A DNA stretch of 64,000 nucleotides. It comes from Commensalibacter oyaizuii (GTDB taxonomy: Bacteria; Pseudomonadota; Alphaproteobacteria; Acetobacterales; Acetobacteraceae). This document shows positions 43,905 to 52,668 of this stretch, in pieces. The notes beneath the pieces were generated by a model, which saw only the letters and a program-made list of their open reading frames with translations, was not told where the DNA came from and ran no database searches. Each line of letters opens with the position of its first letter. Positions within the stretch are counted from its first letter, which is position 1. The stretch covers positions 1,187,501 through 1,251,500 of the forward strand of contig NZ_JASBAO010000001.1 in assembly GCF_029953265.1 (NCBI RefSeq), written 5' to 3'. A program made the translations under genes and the position numbers.

Positions 43905-45134
43905 TTATAGTTTTCCACCACGACGCCCGGCCTGAGCACCCAATCGTAAACGTAATGCATTCAATTTAATAAATCCTTGTGCATCGACCTGATTATAAGC
44001 ACCTTCATCATCCTCAAAGGTCACAACCCGCATATCATAAAGACTGTTAGGACTTTCACGCCCCATTAGAATAATATTCCCTTTATATAATTTCAAATGC
44101 ACACGACCTGTTACTGAGTGCTGACTTTCATCAATAAGGGCCTGTAACATACGACGTTCTGGTGAGAACCAAAAACCATTATAAATTAATTCTGCATAAC
44201 GTGGCATAATACTGTCTTTTAAATGCCCAGCTTCACGATCCAAAGTAATGGATTCCATATTTCTGTGGGCAAATAACAAAATAGTACCCCCTGGGGTTTC
44301 ATAAATTCCACGAGACTTCATTCCAACAAAACGATTTTCAACCAAATCCAAACGCCCAATTCCATTGGCTTTACCCAATTCATTTAAACGCGTTAATAAT
44401 GTTGCTGGGGACATTGCCACACCATTAATGGCTACGGGATCCCCACCCTTGAAATCGATAGTAATTTCTGTTGCTTTATCAGGGGCATCTTCTGGGGAAA
44501 TAGTACGTTGAAATACGATTTCATCTGGAGCAACCGCAGGATCTTCCAAAATTTTACCTTCGGAAGAAGAGTGCAACATGTTCGCATCTACAGAAAATGG
44601 TGCCTCGCCACGTTTATCGTGTGCTATGGGAATTTGATTTTCTTCTGCAAATTGCAATAACCGAGTACGAGAAGTCAATTCCCATTCACGCCATGGCGCG
44701 ATCACCGTAACATCAGGTTTTAATGCATAATAAGCCAATTCAAAACGAACCTGATCATTACCTTTACCTGTTGCGCCATGGGCGACTGCATCAGCACCGA
44801 CTTGTTCGGCAATCTCAATTTGTCTTTTAGAAATCAAAGGCCGTGCAATTGAAGTACCCAATAGATATTGACCTTCATAAAGAGTATTCGCCCGAAACAT
44901 TGGGAAAACATAGTCACGAACAAATTCTTCACGTAAATCTTCAACAAAGATTTCTTTAACCCCGAACATCTCTGCTTTTTTACGTGCAGGTTCCAATTCA
45001 TCGCCCTGCCCCAAATCTGCGGTAAAGGTTACAACTTCACATTCATAGGTTTTTTGCAACCAACGTAAAATGACCGAAGTATCCAACCCACCAGAATAGG
45101 CAAGAACGACTTTTTTCACCTTCTTCTCAACCAT
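43905..45134 (-). CDS. argG: Argininosuccinate synthase
   Basis: ArgG joins citrulline and aspartate with ATP to form argininosuccinate, the penultimate step of arginine synthesis. The PP-loop ATP site is [17 protein letters not shown] near the N-terminus. The citrulline/aspartate site is visible in [16 protein letters not shown], followed by APWREW. The C-terminal [17 protein letters not shown] and the family's [17 protein letters not shown] are intact. The length of 409 is typical. No argH is adjacent. It stands alone with a 191-base gap to the divergent plus-strand pair. Confidence 0.97.
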   Translation of the reverse strand: MVEKKVKKVVLAYSGGLDTSVILRWLQKTYECEVVTFTADLGQGDELEPARKKAEMFGVKEIFVEDLREEFVRDYVFPMFRANTLYEGQYLLGTSIARPLISKRQIEIAEQVGADAVAHGATGKGNDQVRFELAYYALKPDVTVIAPWREWELTSRTRLLQFAEENQIPIAHDKRGEAPFSVDANMLHSSSEGKILEDPAVAPDEIVFQRTISPEDAPDKATEITIDFKGGDPVAINGVAMSPATLLTRLNELGKANGIGRLDLVENRFVGMKSRGIYETPGGTILLFAHRNMESITLDREAGHLKDSIMPRYAELIYNGFWFSPERRMLQALIDESQHSVTGRVHLKLYKGNIILMGRESPNSLYDMRVVTFEDDEGAYNQVDAQGFIKLNALRLRLGAQAGRRGGKL

Positions 45135-45325
45135 ATTTTTCTCTTTTCCTGTAAGACATCATAAGTTGATAACTCTATACCACTATCGTGCACTGTTTCA
45201 AATAATCATTGTCAATAAACTTTTTTTTGATAGCACTTCACAAAAGATTGCGATCATGTTACGTTTTTTTATCCTTAAATATCAATAAGTTAACAAAAAG
45301 TTAACAAAACTAAAGGAAGATCGTC

Positions 45326-46195
45326 ATGAAGATTGCTTTCATAGGACTTGGAACAATGGGGATGCCCATTGTTAATAATATTTCGAAAAAAAACTTTTTT
45401 ATCAAAGCCTGGGATAAGCGCCCCATCGATCCCTCAAAATTGGAAGCTAACATCATCTTGTGCCAAACGCCATCGGAACTCGAAGACTGCGATATCCTAA
45501 TGACCATGGTGCCAGACGATAACGCAATCAGAAATATTGCATATGAAACCAAGGTGTTAACGAACAAGAAGATTTGGATTAATTTGTCGACAACTTCTTT
45601 AGCCCTTTTACAAGAAATCAACAAGTTTCGACAGAATCGGTTCGAATATCACGTCATTCCTGTCATGGGTCGATGCGACGTCGCGGAGGCTGGACAATTG
45701 GATGTCTATTATTCAGGCAACAAACAACAGCTAGCCCTTGTTGAACCTATTCTAAATAGTTTTTCGAAAAAAATATGGTACCTCAACGAAAAAAGAGAAA
45801 CTGCGCTCCTCACAAAACTGGCAGGGAACTTTTTACTCAATGCTACAATCGAAGCTCTGGGTGAGGCATTTGCTTTGGTAGAAAAAGCTTCTGTGGAAAG
45901 ACAGGTCTTTGCAGACATTATTATGGATTCGATGTTTAAATGCCCTGTTTACGAACTCTACACCGATATGATTGTTAATCGTAAGTTCAGTCCCCCTGGA
46001 TTTCCACTAGAACTGGGACTTAAAGACATCAACCTTATCATTGATGCTGGGGAACATTATCGCGTCCCCCTACCCTATGCATCAATTGTCAAGGATCATT
46101 TTATCGAGGGAATGGCTTACAACGAGCAAACACTTGACGAAAGCGCATTATCTATCAGTGCAATACGCCACAGTAATCAAACAAAAACCAATTAG
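45326..46195 (+). CDS. NAD(P)-dependent 3-hydroxyisobutyrate-dehydrogenase-like oxidoreductase
   Basis: This beta-hydroxyacid dehydrogenase family member oxidises or reduces small hydroxy acids or aldehydes using NAD(P). The Rossmann motif is IAFIGLGTMGMPIVNNI at the N-terminus. The substrate-site segment is VIPVMGRCDVAEAGQLDVYYSG, close to the family's DAPVSGG-type motif but altered. The catalytic Lys lies in TKLAGNFLLNATIEALGEA. The C-terminal helical domain is complete, and the length of 289 is normal. It is followed by ten bases and then a dioxygenase gene, so the two probably act in one pathway. The substrate is unknown. Confidence 0.87.
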   Translation: MKIAFIGLGTMGMPIVNNISKKNFFIKAWDKRPIDPSKLEANIILCQTPSELEDCDILMTMVPDDNAIRNIAYETKVLTNKKIWINLSTTSLALLQEINKFRQNRFEYHVIPVMGRCDVAEAGQLDVYYSGNKQQLALVEPILNSFSKKIWYLNEKRETALLTKLAGNFLLNATIEALGEAFALVEKASVERQVFADIIMDSMFKCPVYELYTDMIVNRKFSPPGFPLELGLKDINLIIDAGEHYRVPLPYASIVKDHFIEGMAYNEQTLDESALSISAIRHSNQTKTN

Positions 46196-46205
46196 GAAAA
46201 ACGTA

Positions 46206-46973
46206 ATGCTTACTAACAACGACATTGAACAATTTCATAAAGATGGTTTTCTCGTTAAAGAAAACTATGTCCCCGACGATCTACTTCATAAAATCGATCA
46301 ATCAGTAAAAAACTTAGAATTACAAAACCACGATGGTTACGTCTTTGAAAATGATCAAAAAACTTTAAGAAGTATCAACGGTCCCCACATGATAGACCCG
46401 TTTTTTGAAGAGCTGGCAAACGACGACTTACTGGAACGTGATGCTTACGCTCTACTAAACGAAGAAACCTATCTTCACCAATACAAAATCAACTTTAAAA
46501 ATGCGCTGAACGGTGACGTGTGGGCATGGCATAGTGATTTTTACTTTTGGAATAAAGAAGACGGAATGCAGAAGGACAATGCCTTCTCCGTAGGGATTTT
46601 CCTTGACGATGTTAACGATATGAATGGACCACTGTTGGTCGCTCCAGGATCTCATAAAACCCTCATCCCTGACAGCGAGGTTATTCACACCTACGGACAA
46701 AATGCACCAAAGAATTGGCGAGAAACAACATCTTCCAAGTTGAAGTATGAACTGTCTCAAAGCTTTCTAGCAAAAACTCTTGGGCAAACTGGCATTGTTG
46801 CTGCTAAAGGAAAGAAAGGCAGTGCCCTTTTCTTCCACAGCTCTATATTACACGCCTCAAACGTAAATCTTACCCCTTGGCGCAGAAGATTAGTTTTATT
46901 AAGTTACAATGTCATGAGTAACAAGTTACTTAACATAGATGATCCACGCCCCAATTTCATGGCAACTCGATAA
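46206..46973 (+). CDS. Phytanoyl-CoA dioxygenase (PhyH) family Fe(II)/2-oxoglutarate enzyme
   Basis: This is a non-heme iron, 2-oxoglutarate-dependent oxygenase that hydroxylates a small molecule. The N-terminal IEQFHKDGFLVKENYVPDD is typical. The iron ligands are visible as His109 and Asp111 in WAWHSDFYFW and a distal His near residue 216 in SILHASNVNLTPWRRR, whose Arg residues would bind 2-oxoglutarate. The overall look recalls ectoine hydroxylase-like and amino-acid hydroxylase enzymes. The frame is open to 46041 inside the upstream gene, but the ATG at 46206 has GGAAAA before it and gives a normal 255-residue protein. It shares an operon with the dehydrogenase. Confidence 0.88.
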   Translation: MLTNNDIEQFHKDGFLVKENYVPDDLLHKIDQSVKNLELQNHDGYVFENDQKTLRSINGPHMIDPFFEELANDDLLERDAYALLNEETYLHQYKINFKNALNGDVWAWHSDFYFWNKEDGMQKDNAFSVGIFLDDVNDMNGPLLVAPGSHKTLIPDSEVIHTYGQNAPKNWRETTSSKLKYELSQSFLAKTLGQTGIVAAKGKKGSALFFHSSILHASNVNLTPWRRRLVLLSYNVMSNKLLNIDDPRPNFMATR

Positions 46974-46999
46974 TTACTTGACTTATGAACTCAGTGACA

Positions 47000-47030
47000 G
47001 GTGCAATTGGTGTAAAAATACCTTTGCGCC
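47000..47030. terminator. Weak hairpin between convergent dioxygenase and methyltransferase genes
   Basis: GGTGCAA (47000-47006) can pair with TTGCGCC (47024-47030, one G-U pair), with an inner GGT/ACC. It lies between two convergent genes. There is no good T-run, so the call is tentative. Confidence 0.3.
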
Positions 47031-47065
47031 CGTCTTGTTAGTAGAAACCTCTCGGCCCCGAAAGA

Positions 47066-47908
47066 TTAAAATACGTTTTCCAGTGACATAGAAAACTGCC
47101 CTGGCTTTAAGGGTTGAGGTTGTGAAACATCAGGGGCCCAACCTGTTAACACCGCAAAATGCAATGGAACAGCCAACTCATCTTGTTGTTCTAATTTTTC
47201 AAGACAATGAACCCAAAATGAATGATGAGTTAAGTTTTTTTTCCCTTCAACCAATGCATTCGTCTCACCAGAAAAGCGCAAGTCACGAAATAAAGCCGCA
47301 GCAGAGCGATAAACTAAATCCAATTTTTCCTTATCAACCACAGGTAATGCAAACCCTGCTCTCTGCATTAACTCAGCACAGGCCCGCAAATCTGGAAAGG
47401 GTGATATTCTGGGCGATGCCCCGCCATAATGTTCTATTTCTGCCTCAGTCATAATTGTTCTAAGCAAAGATAACGTCGGTAAAATGGGAACTGCTGCTAA
47501 AAATAATCCATCGGGGCGCAAAATATTTCTAATTTGCATTAATGCACCTGGTAAATCATTCACCCAGTGCAAATTAAAATGAGCTATGACTAAATCAAAA
47601 CTCTCTGCTGCAAATGGTAACATCTCTTCGTCCATACAGACGCAAGATTTTCCTTGATTAATAGCAACCAATTTGTGCGACAAATCTGCTGAAATGGTAT
47701 TTATACCCCTTGCCTGCAATGCTGGACCAATAATACCACGCCCTCCTATTTCCAAAGCATTGGCAAAGGATCGTTGCACATCATCCAAACGACCTAACAA
47801 TTGATCTGCACATCTCTCAACCACGTCTTGCATTTCTTGCATGTGCGATACCGCCCTATCACGATGTAATCTTACCAATTGACGATTAAATAAAATGGGC
47901 ACAGACAT
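47066..47908 (-). CDS. SAM-dependent methyltransferase, BioC/NDUFAF5-like
   Basis: The protein begins ILFNRQLVRLHRDRAVSHM, a signature of the alphaproteobacterial and mitochondrial NDUFAF5 group, members of which hydroxylate or methylate respiratory complex I or act like BioC. The SAM domain is visible but altered: ANALEIGGRGIIGPALQARG in place of the usual DxGxGxG loop, then LPFAAESFDLVIAHFNLHWVNDLP and LRPDGLFLAAVP. The length of 280 is right for the group. In many Alphaproteobacteria it neighbours comF and grxC, which here lie 5 kb away on the same strand. The exact substrate cannot be told. Confidence 0.85.
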   Translation of the reverse strand: MSVPILFNRQLVRLHRDRAVSHMQEMQDVVERCADQLLGRLDDVQRSFANALEIGGRGIIGPALQARGINTISADLSHKLVAINQGKSCVCMDEEMLPFAAESFDLVIAHFNLHWVNDLPGALMQIRNILRPDGLFLAAVPILPTLSLLRTIMTEAEIEHYGGASPRISPFPDLRACAELMQRAGFALPVVDKEKLDLVYRSAAALFRDLRFSGETNALVEGKKNLTHHSFWVHCLEKLEQQDELAVPLHFAVLTGWAPDVSQPQPLKPGQFSMSLENVF

Positions 47909-47962
47909 AGTTAAAAAACTCTTAAAATTATATGTTAACCATAATAAAGCTGATTAATAAAG

Positions 47963-47990
47963 AAAGGCGCAACAAATACGTTGCGCCTTT
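47963..47990 (-). terminator. Intrinsic terminator after pgm
   Basis: AAAGGCGCAAC (47963-47973) and GTTGCGCCTTT (47980-47990) form an 11-bp GC-rich stem with a six-base loop. It lies 25 bases downstream of the pgm stop on the minus strand and is followed there by CTTTATT. Confidence 0.82.
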
Positions 47991-48015
47991 CTCAAAAACA
48001 ACTTGAAACTTAGAC

Positions 48016-49404
48016 TTAGATTTCTGGTAATTCAACCCCGGAAGCACTTAGTTGGGATTTTAATGCCTCTTTAAGGGTTTCAAGGCCTGCTTCTGTTGTA
48101 CTTTCTGCACGTGCAACCAATGATGCCTGAGTATTTGATGCTCTTAACAACCACCAACCATCAGCAGTATTAACCCGAACACCGTCAATTGTATCGACAT
48201 CGGCATTTGCAGCTTTTAATCGATCAGCGACCTCTTTAACCACAGAGAATTTACGATCATCAGGACAGTCAAAGCGGATCTCAGGGGTGGAAATCGCTTT
48301 TGGTAAAGATTCAGTAATTTCGGACAACGGCCCTTTTAATCGTGCAACAATATCCAGCGTACGCACTGCAACATATAATGCGTCATCAAAACCATACCAC
48401 TTATCAGCAAAGAAAATGTGACCAGACATTTCACCACCTAATAAAGCCTTGGTTTCAGCCATTTTTGCTTTGATCAAAGAATGCCCAGTACACCACATCA
48501 ATGGATAACCACCAGCCTTTTTAATTTCTTCAAATAAAATCTGGCTAGCTTTCACATCCGCGATAATAGTAGCCCCTTGGTGGTCAGGCAGAATATCACG
48601 GCTGTAAACAATCATTAGCTGATCACCCCACAGGATATTCCCTTTGTCATCAATAACACCGATACGATCAGCATCACCATCGAAGGCAATCCCTATATCA
48701 GCTTTACGCTCGGCAACCTCTTTTTGCAACTGAACTAAATTCTTTGGAACCGTGGGATCTGGACTATGGGCTGGAAAATTACCATCAATACTACCATTTA
48801 GAACAATATGCTCGCCAGGCAGTTGTTGTACCAACCGGGTCAAAACCTCACCAGCGGCACTGTTACTGTTATCCCAAACCACTTTAAGCTTGCGATCTGT
48901 TGCATTAAAATCTTTTAATAAGCGGGTAACATATTCTTCGGCAATATCAACCTTGCGAACACTACCAATTCCTTCTGGAACGACATCACCTTGAGCAACT
49001 TGAGCACCTAGAGCTTGAATTTGTTTCCCATAAAAAGATTTCCCCCCCAGCATGAATTTCATACCGTTATATTCTTTTGGATTATGACTTGCCGTCACCA
49101 TCACTGCACCATCAGCTTCCATGGTGGTTGCAGCATAATACAACATTGGGGTTGGGCCACGTCCAATACGAACAACTTCAAGACCACATTTTTTTAAACC
49201 GTCAACTAATGCGGTTTCAAGATCTGGCGAACTTACCCGTCCATCGTAACTTACGACAACCTTTTTACCATTTTGACGCGCAATCAAGCTGCCAAAAGAA
49301 CGGCCAATAGCATAAGCATCTTCGATAAAAAATGTTTTTCCATAGATCCCACGGATATCATATTCGCGCAGAATGCTTGGATCGATAACTCTTTTATGTT
49401 CCAT
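48016..49404 (-). CDS. Phosphoglucomutase/phosphomannomutase
   Basis: This enzyme interconverts hexose 1- and 6-phosphates, feeding UDP-glucose or GDP-mannose formation. The phosphoserine loop is VTASHNPKEYNGMKF, the metal loop is IAFDGDADRIGVID and the sugar-binding loop is LLGGEMSGHIFF. The C-terminal phosphate-binding region is RASNTQASLVARAES. The length of 462 matches AlgC/ManB-type bifunctional mutases. Its ATG overlaps the galU stop by one base (TAATG), so the two are translationally coupled. Together they convert glucose 6-phosphate to UDP-glucose for polysaccharide or glycosylation. Confidence 0.94.
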   Translation of the reverse strand: MEHKRVIDPSILREYDIRGIYGKTFFIEDAYAIGRSFGSLIARQNGKKVVVSYDGRVSSPDLETALVDGLKKCGLEVVRIGRGPTPMLYYAATTMEADGAVMVTASHNPKEYNGMKFMLGGKSFYGKQIQALGAQVAQGDVVPEGIGSVRKVDIAEEYVTRLLKDFNATDRKLKVVWDNSNSAAGEVLTRLVQQLPGEHIVLNGSIDGNFPAHSPDPTVPKNLVQLQKEVAERKADIGIAFDGDADRIGVIDDKGNILWGDQLMIVYSRDILPDHQGATIIADVKASQILFEEIKKAGGYPLMWCTGHSLIKAKMAETKALLGGEMSGHIFFADKWYGFDDALYVAVRTLDIVARLKGPLSEITESLPKAISTPEIRFDCPDDRKFSVVKEVADRLKAANADVDTIDGVRVNTADGWWLLRASNTQASLVARAESTTEAGLETLKEALKSQLSASGVELPEI

Positions 49405-50288
49405 TATTTTGCACCTTCATGTGCATATTTTTTCAAAATTTCACGCATTGATGACTGTAAGTCAGAACGTTGCAATGCAAATGCAATTTGTGCCTCTAAA
49501 AAGCCAGCCTTACTGCCACAATCGTACCGTATACCTTCGTAACGTAATCCATGAAATGGCATTTCACCAATTAATTTTGCCATTGAGTCTGTTAACTGCA
49601 CTTCATTCCCTGCTCCACGTTCCATCTTAGATAAATGAGTCATAATTTCAGGGGACAAAATATAACGACCAATCACAGAAAGATTAGAAGGTGCTTCTTC
49701 AGGTTTTGGTTTTTCAACCAAACCAGAAATCTCAACCAATTTACCATCATCAGAGGCAACGTCAACAATACCATAGCTGGATGTTTTTTCACGGGGCACT
49801 TCAGAAACTGCAACAACGTTACCACCGTGTTTGTTATAAACATCAACCATTTGTGCCAAACAACCACGCTCACTCAAAATCAAATCATCTGGTAATAAGA
49901 CGGCAAATGGATCGTCCCCTACGAATGTGCGTGCACACCACACAGCATGCCCTAATCCCAATGGATCTTGCTGACGCAATGCCGTTAAGGATCCTGCCTG
50001 AATACTGGAAGGTTGCAATGCCTCTAGGGATTCTTTTTTACCCTTTTGACGTAATGTATCTTCTAATTCATAAGCAATATCAAAATAGTCTATTAAAGAA
50101 TCTTTTCCACGGGCAGTAATTAAACAAAATTGTTCAATTCCTGCTGCTCTTGCCTCATCGATTGCGTACTGAATCAACGGACGGTCAACAACAGGCAACA
50201 TTTCTTTAGGCATAGACTTCGTAGCAGGCAAGAAACGCGTACCAAATCCAGCAACAGGTAACACAGCTTTACGTAGAGGTTTAATCAC
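49404..50288 (-). CDS. galU: UTP-glucose-1-phosphate uridylyltransferase
   Basis: GalU makes UDP-glucose from UTP and glucose 1-phosphate. The nucleotide-binding motif is AVLPVAGFGTRFLPATKSMP followed by KEMLPVVDRPLIQYAIDEA. Family segments LGLGHAVWCARTFVGDDPF, then AVLLPDDLIL and VEKPKPEEAPSNLSVIGRYI are intact. The length of 294 is normal. It is coupled to the mutase gene downstream and lies next to the strand-loop-strand/Hint gene, from which it is separated by a hairpin. Confidence 0.96.
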   Translation of the reverse strand: MIKPLRKAVLPVAGFGTRFLPATKSMPKEMLPVVDRPLIQYAIDEARAAGIEQFCLITARGKDSLIDYFDIAYELEDTLRQKGKKESLEALQPSSIQAGSLTALRQQDPLGLGHAVWCARTFVGDDPFAVLLPDDLILSERGCLAQMVDVYNKHGGNVVAVSEVPREKTSSYGIVDVASDDGKLVEISGLVEKPKPEEAPSNLSVIGRYILSPEIMTHLSKMERGAGNEVQLTDSMAKLIGEMPFHGLRYEGIRYDCGSKAGFLEAQIAFALQRSDLQSSMREILKKYAHEGAK

Positions 50289-50417
50289 GAAATTTCACCT
50301 TATTAACATATCTTTAAAACATCCATATACCATATACATGAATATTTTAGGTACAACTTATTTTGAACCCTTTTAAATACGAATTATGTTTTTAAAAAGA
50401 GCATTTATAAAATTTCA

Positions 50418-50449
50418 ATAACCTTGTTCATGTAAACAAACAAGGTTAT
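50418..50449 (-). terminator. Hairpin after the strand-loop-strand/Hint gene
   Basis: ATAACCTTGTT (50418-50428) and AACAAGGTTAT (50439-50449) pair over 11 bp with a ten-base loop. It lies 35 bases past the stop on the minus strand and continues as TGAAATTTTAT. It is a probable terminator that separates this gene from galU. Confidence 0.65.
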
Positions 50450-50484
50450 CCAAAAAATTAATTATAAAACACGATGTAAGACTA

Positions 50485-52554
50485 TTAAGCAACCATTTTA
50501 TTTTTCTTATAAGGTCCGCCAGCTACCACCTCTATCATAATTATTTTTTTACCATGAATTTTTTCTTCAAAAGGTAAAAGAGCATTTCCATCCGTCCAAC
50601 GATATAAACAACTTTCAATGGAATGCCATCCAGACAATATATCATGTTGAATATGTATTTTAATATCATGAACCCTTTTGGGTGTAATCACTGTAATCTT
50701 GCCAATCAAAACTCCCAACCTTCGACGATCATCAACGTAGGGTCCAATGACATCACAAGGACGATCGGCATTTGACAAGATATTTACACAATCAATATTT
50801 TCATCAACCTGGAAAAAGAATATATTTCCTTTAACCAAGTAGGGTAAAATATTGTGTTTCTTAGTTTTTAAGCAAATATTACTATCGTTAGTAAGATGCT
50901 GTTCTTTATAATGGAATTGATCCTTTTTTAAACATCGTTGAAATATTTGATTATAAATTGGTTCAACAACCATTCGCTGAACATTTAATTCTGCCGCTGC
51001 ATCGTTTTCCCAAGTTTTAACAACAATATTTTTTCTTAAAATAAACACACTGCCATCTTGTATAAAATTATAACGATTGCCAGTATCCAAGTAGCTTTCA
51101 GTTAACATACCATCAGCGTATATAACAGAATGCTTATCTGTTTCTAAATGATAATAAGTATATTCAGTAAATGAATAATCATAAAAAATACTCATTCCAT
51201 TGATTAACATCCGTGCCGGAACAAATTTACCATCAAAAAACAAACAATGTTCTGCTGTTACTAATAAATCTTTATAGGGAACTCCCTCAGAAATAGCATC
51301 TTTTAAAATACGAACAGGATATCCTGCCTCATCATCAGGGTGACTAGATTTAACAAATGTTGTCTTCTTTCCAATCCATTTAATAGGTGCGGTAACAATT
51401 TGATTATTTTTCCAATCAAAAGTTGTTACTAGATCACCAACTGATAATGTTTCAATAGCAATATCACCATTTGGCGTTTTAATCATGGTTCCTTCTAAAA
51501 AACAAACCTCCATAGTCAAATTGCCATTACTGTCAGTACCCAAAGCATAACCTTGATCTTCAACGCCGAGAATATGCATAGTCAGTTTACTACCATTTTT
51601 TAATTTTAAAGTAACATAATCTCCACTTGGATTACCCTGTGCATCAACAAAATCCACGCTGACAACGTCAGATTGCTTAACACCATATAAAGTAATTAAA
51701 TCTGTCTCTCCTGTTCCTTCCTTATCGCCACTATACCCAGAAATTGTTGTTGTGATTGTTGTGTTTGAGTTACTGGTAGTTGTATTTATTCCAGAAATAA
51801 TCAATCCACTATTATTGTTACCCTGTAAATCAACAGCACCGCCTGCAGTTGGATGAGTTGTCAAACGACCACCTTCTTGTAACTGAATAGTACCACCCAT
51901 GTGACCACCAGAGGCAACATTCATGTAGCCACCATTCTCAATAATGGTATCATAAGCCATGCCGCCTGATGTGACTAATTGCGACCCCATATTATGTACT
52001 GTTGTATTGCTGGCTGTTCCTGCCACAGTCTGAAAACCGTTATAAATCTGTGTACTAATTGCAACCGTAGTAGAGCGTACAATTTGATTTCCACTGTTGA
52101 TAATCGTTCTAACCGCAAGGCCACCTTGAATGATATGTCGACCATTATTGTTAAGAACAATATCAAATGATGAACCTGTATAGTTACCCAATGTTCCACC
52201 ATCAACTATAACATTAGAAACTTGCCCATCTCCCATAATTGTCATTGAGGCATTTGTATGAATGATACCCCCATCAACAACCCCATAGATATTCGGGTTG
52301 CCAGCCCCTGCAGCTGCAGTGGAATATACTTCAAGATTATATAGAGTGCCACCGGGTTGAACTAATAGAGGTGCAGCATTTTTATCTGTACTACTGACAA
52401 CAACGTTGCTTGCCACCCCCCCTTGATCGATAATTAAACTCCCCCCCGTAACCGTTGCACCAATCAACGTATCACCATTTGACACATGATATGCTCTGGT
52501 TACAGATGTTACGGTTACACCACTAACTACCTGCCTGTTTGTTACACCAGCCAT
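50485..52554 (-). CDS. Strand-loop-strand (AIDA-like) repeat protein with C-terminal Hint module
   Basis: The first ~250 residues are imperfect repeats of the autotransporter strand-loop-strand type, with recurring GG-turns: IDQGGVASNVVVSS, VQPGGTLYNLEVYS, IQGGLAVRTIINSGNQIV, VTSGGMAYDTIIENGGYM. These repeats are the known kind of target for TibC/BAHT heptosyltransferases. Cys351 starts a Hint domain (CFLEGTMIKTPNGDIAIETL, LLVTAEHCLFFDG). About 330 residues follow, ending in YVDDRRRLGVLIGKI, LSGWHSIE and RWTDGNALLP, matching the end of the giant protein at 35060-39556. There is no signal peptide and no barrel. It is probably a glycosylated, self-cleaving surface protein; that is inference from its domains. 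Confidence 0.87.
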   Translation of the reverse strand: MAGVTNRQVVSGVTVTSVTRAYHVSNGDTLIGATVTGGSLIIDQGGVASNVVVSSTDKNAAPLLVQPGGTLYNLEVYSTAAAGAGNPNIYGVVDGGIIHTNASMTIMGDGQVSNVIVDGGTLGNYTGSSFDIVLNNNGRHIIQGGLAVRTIINSGNQIVRSTTVAISTQIYNGFQTVAGTASNTTVHNMGSQLVTSGGMAYDTIIENGGYMNVASGGHMGGTIQLQEGGRLTTHPTAGGAVDLQGNNNSGLIISGINTTTSNSNTTITTTISGYSGDKEGTGETDLITLYGVKQSDVVSVDFVDAQGNPSGDYVTLKLKNGSKLTMHILGVEDQGYALGTDSNGNLTMEVCFLEGTMIKTPNGDIAIETLSVGDLVTTFDWKNNQIVTAPIKWIGKKTTFVKSSHPDDEAGYPVRILKDAISEGVPYKDLLVTAEHCLFFDGKFVPARMLINGMSIFYDYSFTEYTYYHLETDKHSVIYADGMLTESYLDTGNRYNFIQDGSVFILRKNIVVKTWENDAAAELNVQRMVVEPIYNQIFQRCLKKDQFHYKEQHLTNDSNICLKTKKHNILPYLVKGNIFFFQVDENIDCVNILSNADRPCDVIGPYVDDRRRLGVLIGKITVITPKRVHDIKIHIQHDILSGWHSIESCLYRWTDGNALLPFEEKIHGKKIIMIEVVAGGPYKKNKMVA

Positions 52555-52620
52555 TATAATCCTCTTAAATTTTATTATATTTTATTTGGATATATGGAGA
52601 TGCACATCGGACAATACTAT

Positions 52621-52658
52621 ATCGCAAGTGATAATTTTGAGAAATTATCACTTGCGAT
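52621..52658. terminator. 17-bp hairpin between maeB and the strand-loop-strand/Hint gene
   Basis: ATCGCAAGTGATAATTT (52621-52637) pairs perfectly with AAATTATCACTTGCGAT (52642-52658) around a TGAG loop. It begins ten bases after the maeB stop on the minus strand. A proper T-run is missing on that side, so termination is likely but could be assisted or the stem may stabilise mRNA. Confidence 0.6.
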
Positions 52659-52668
52659 AAAATTACAT

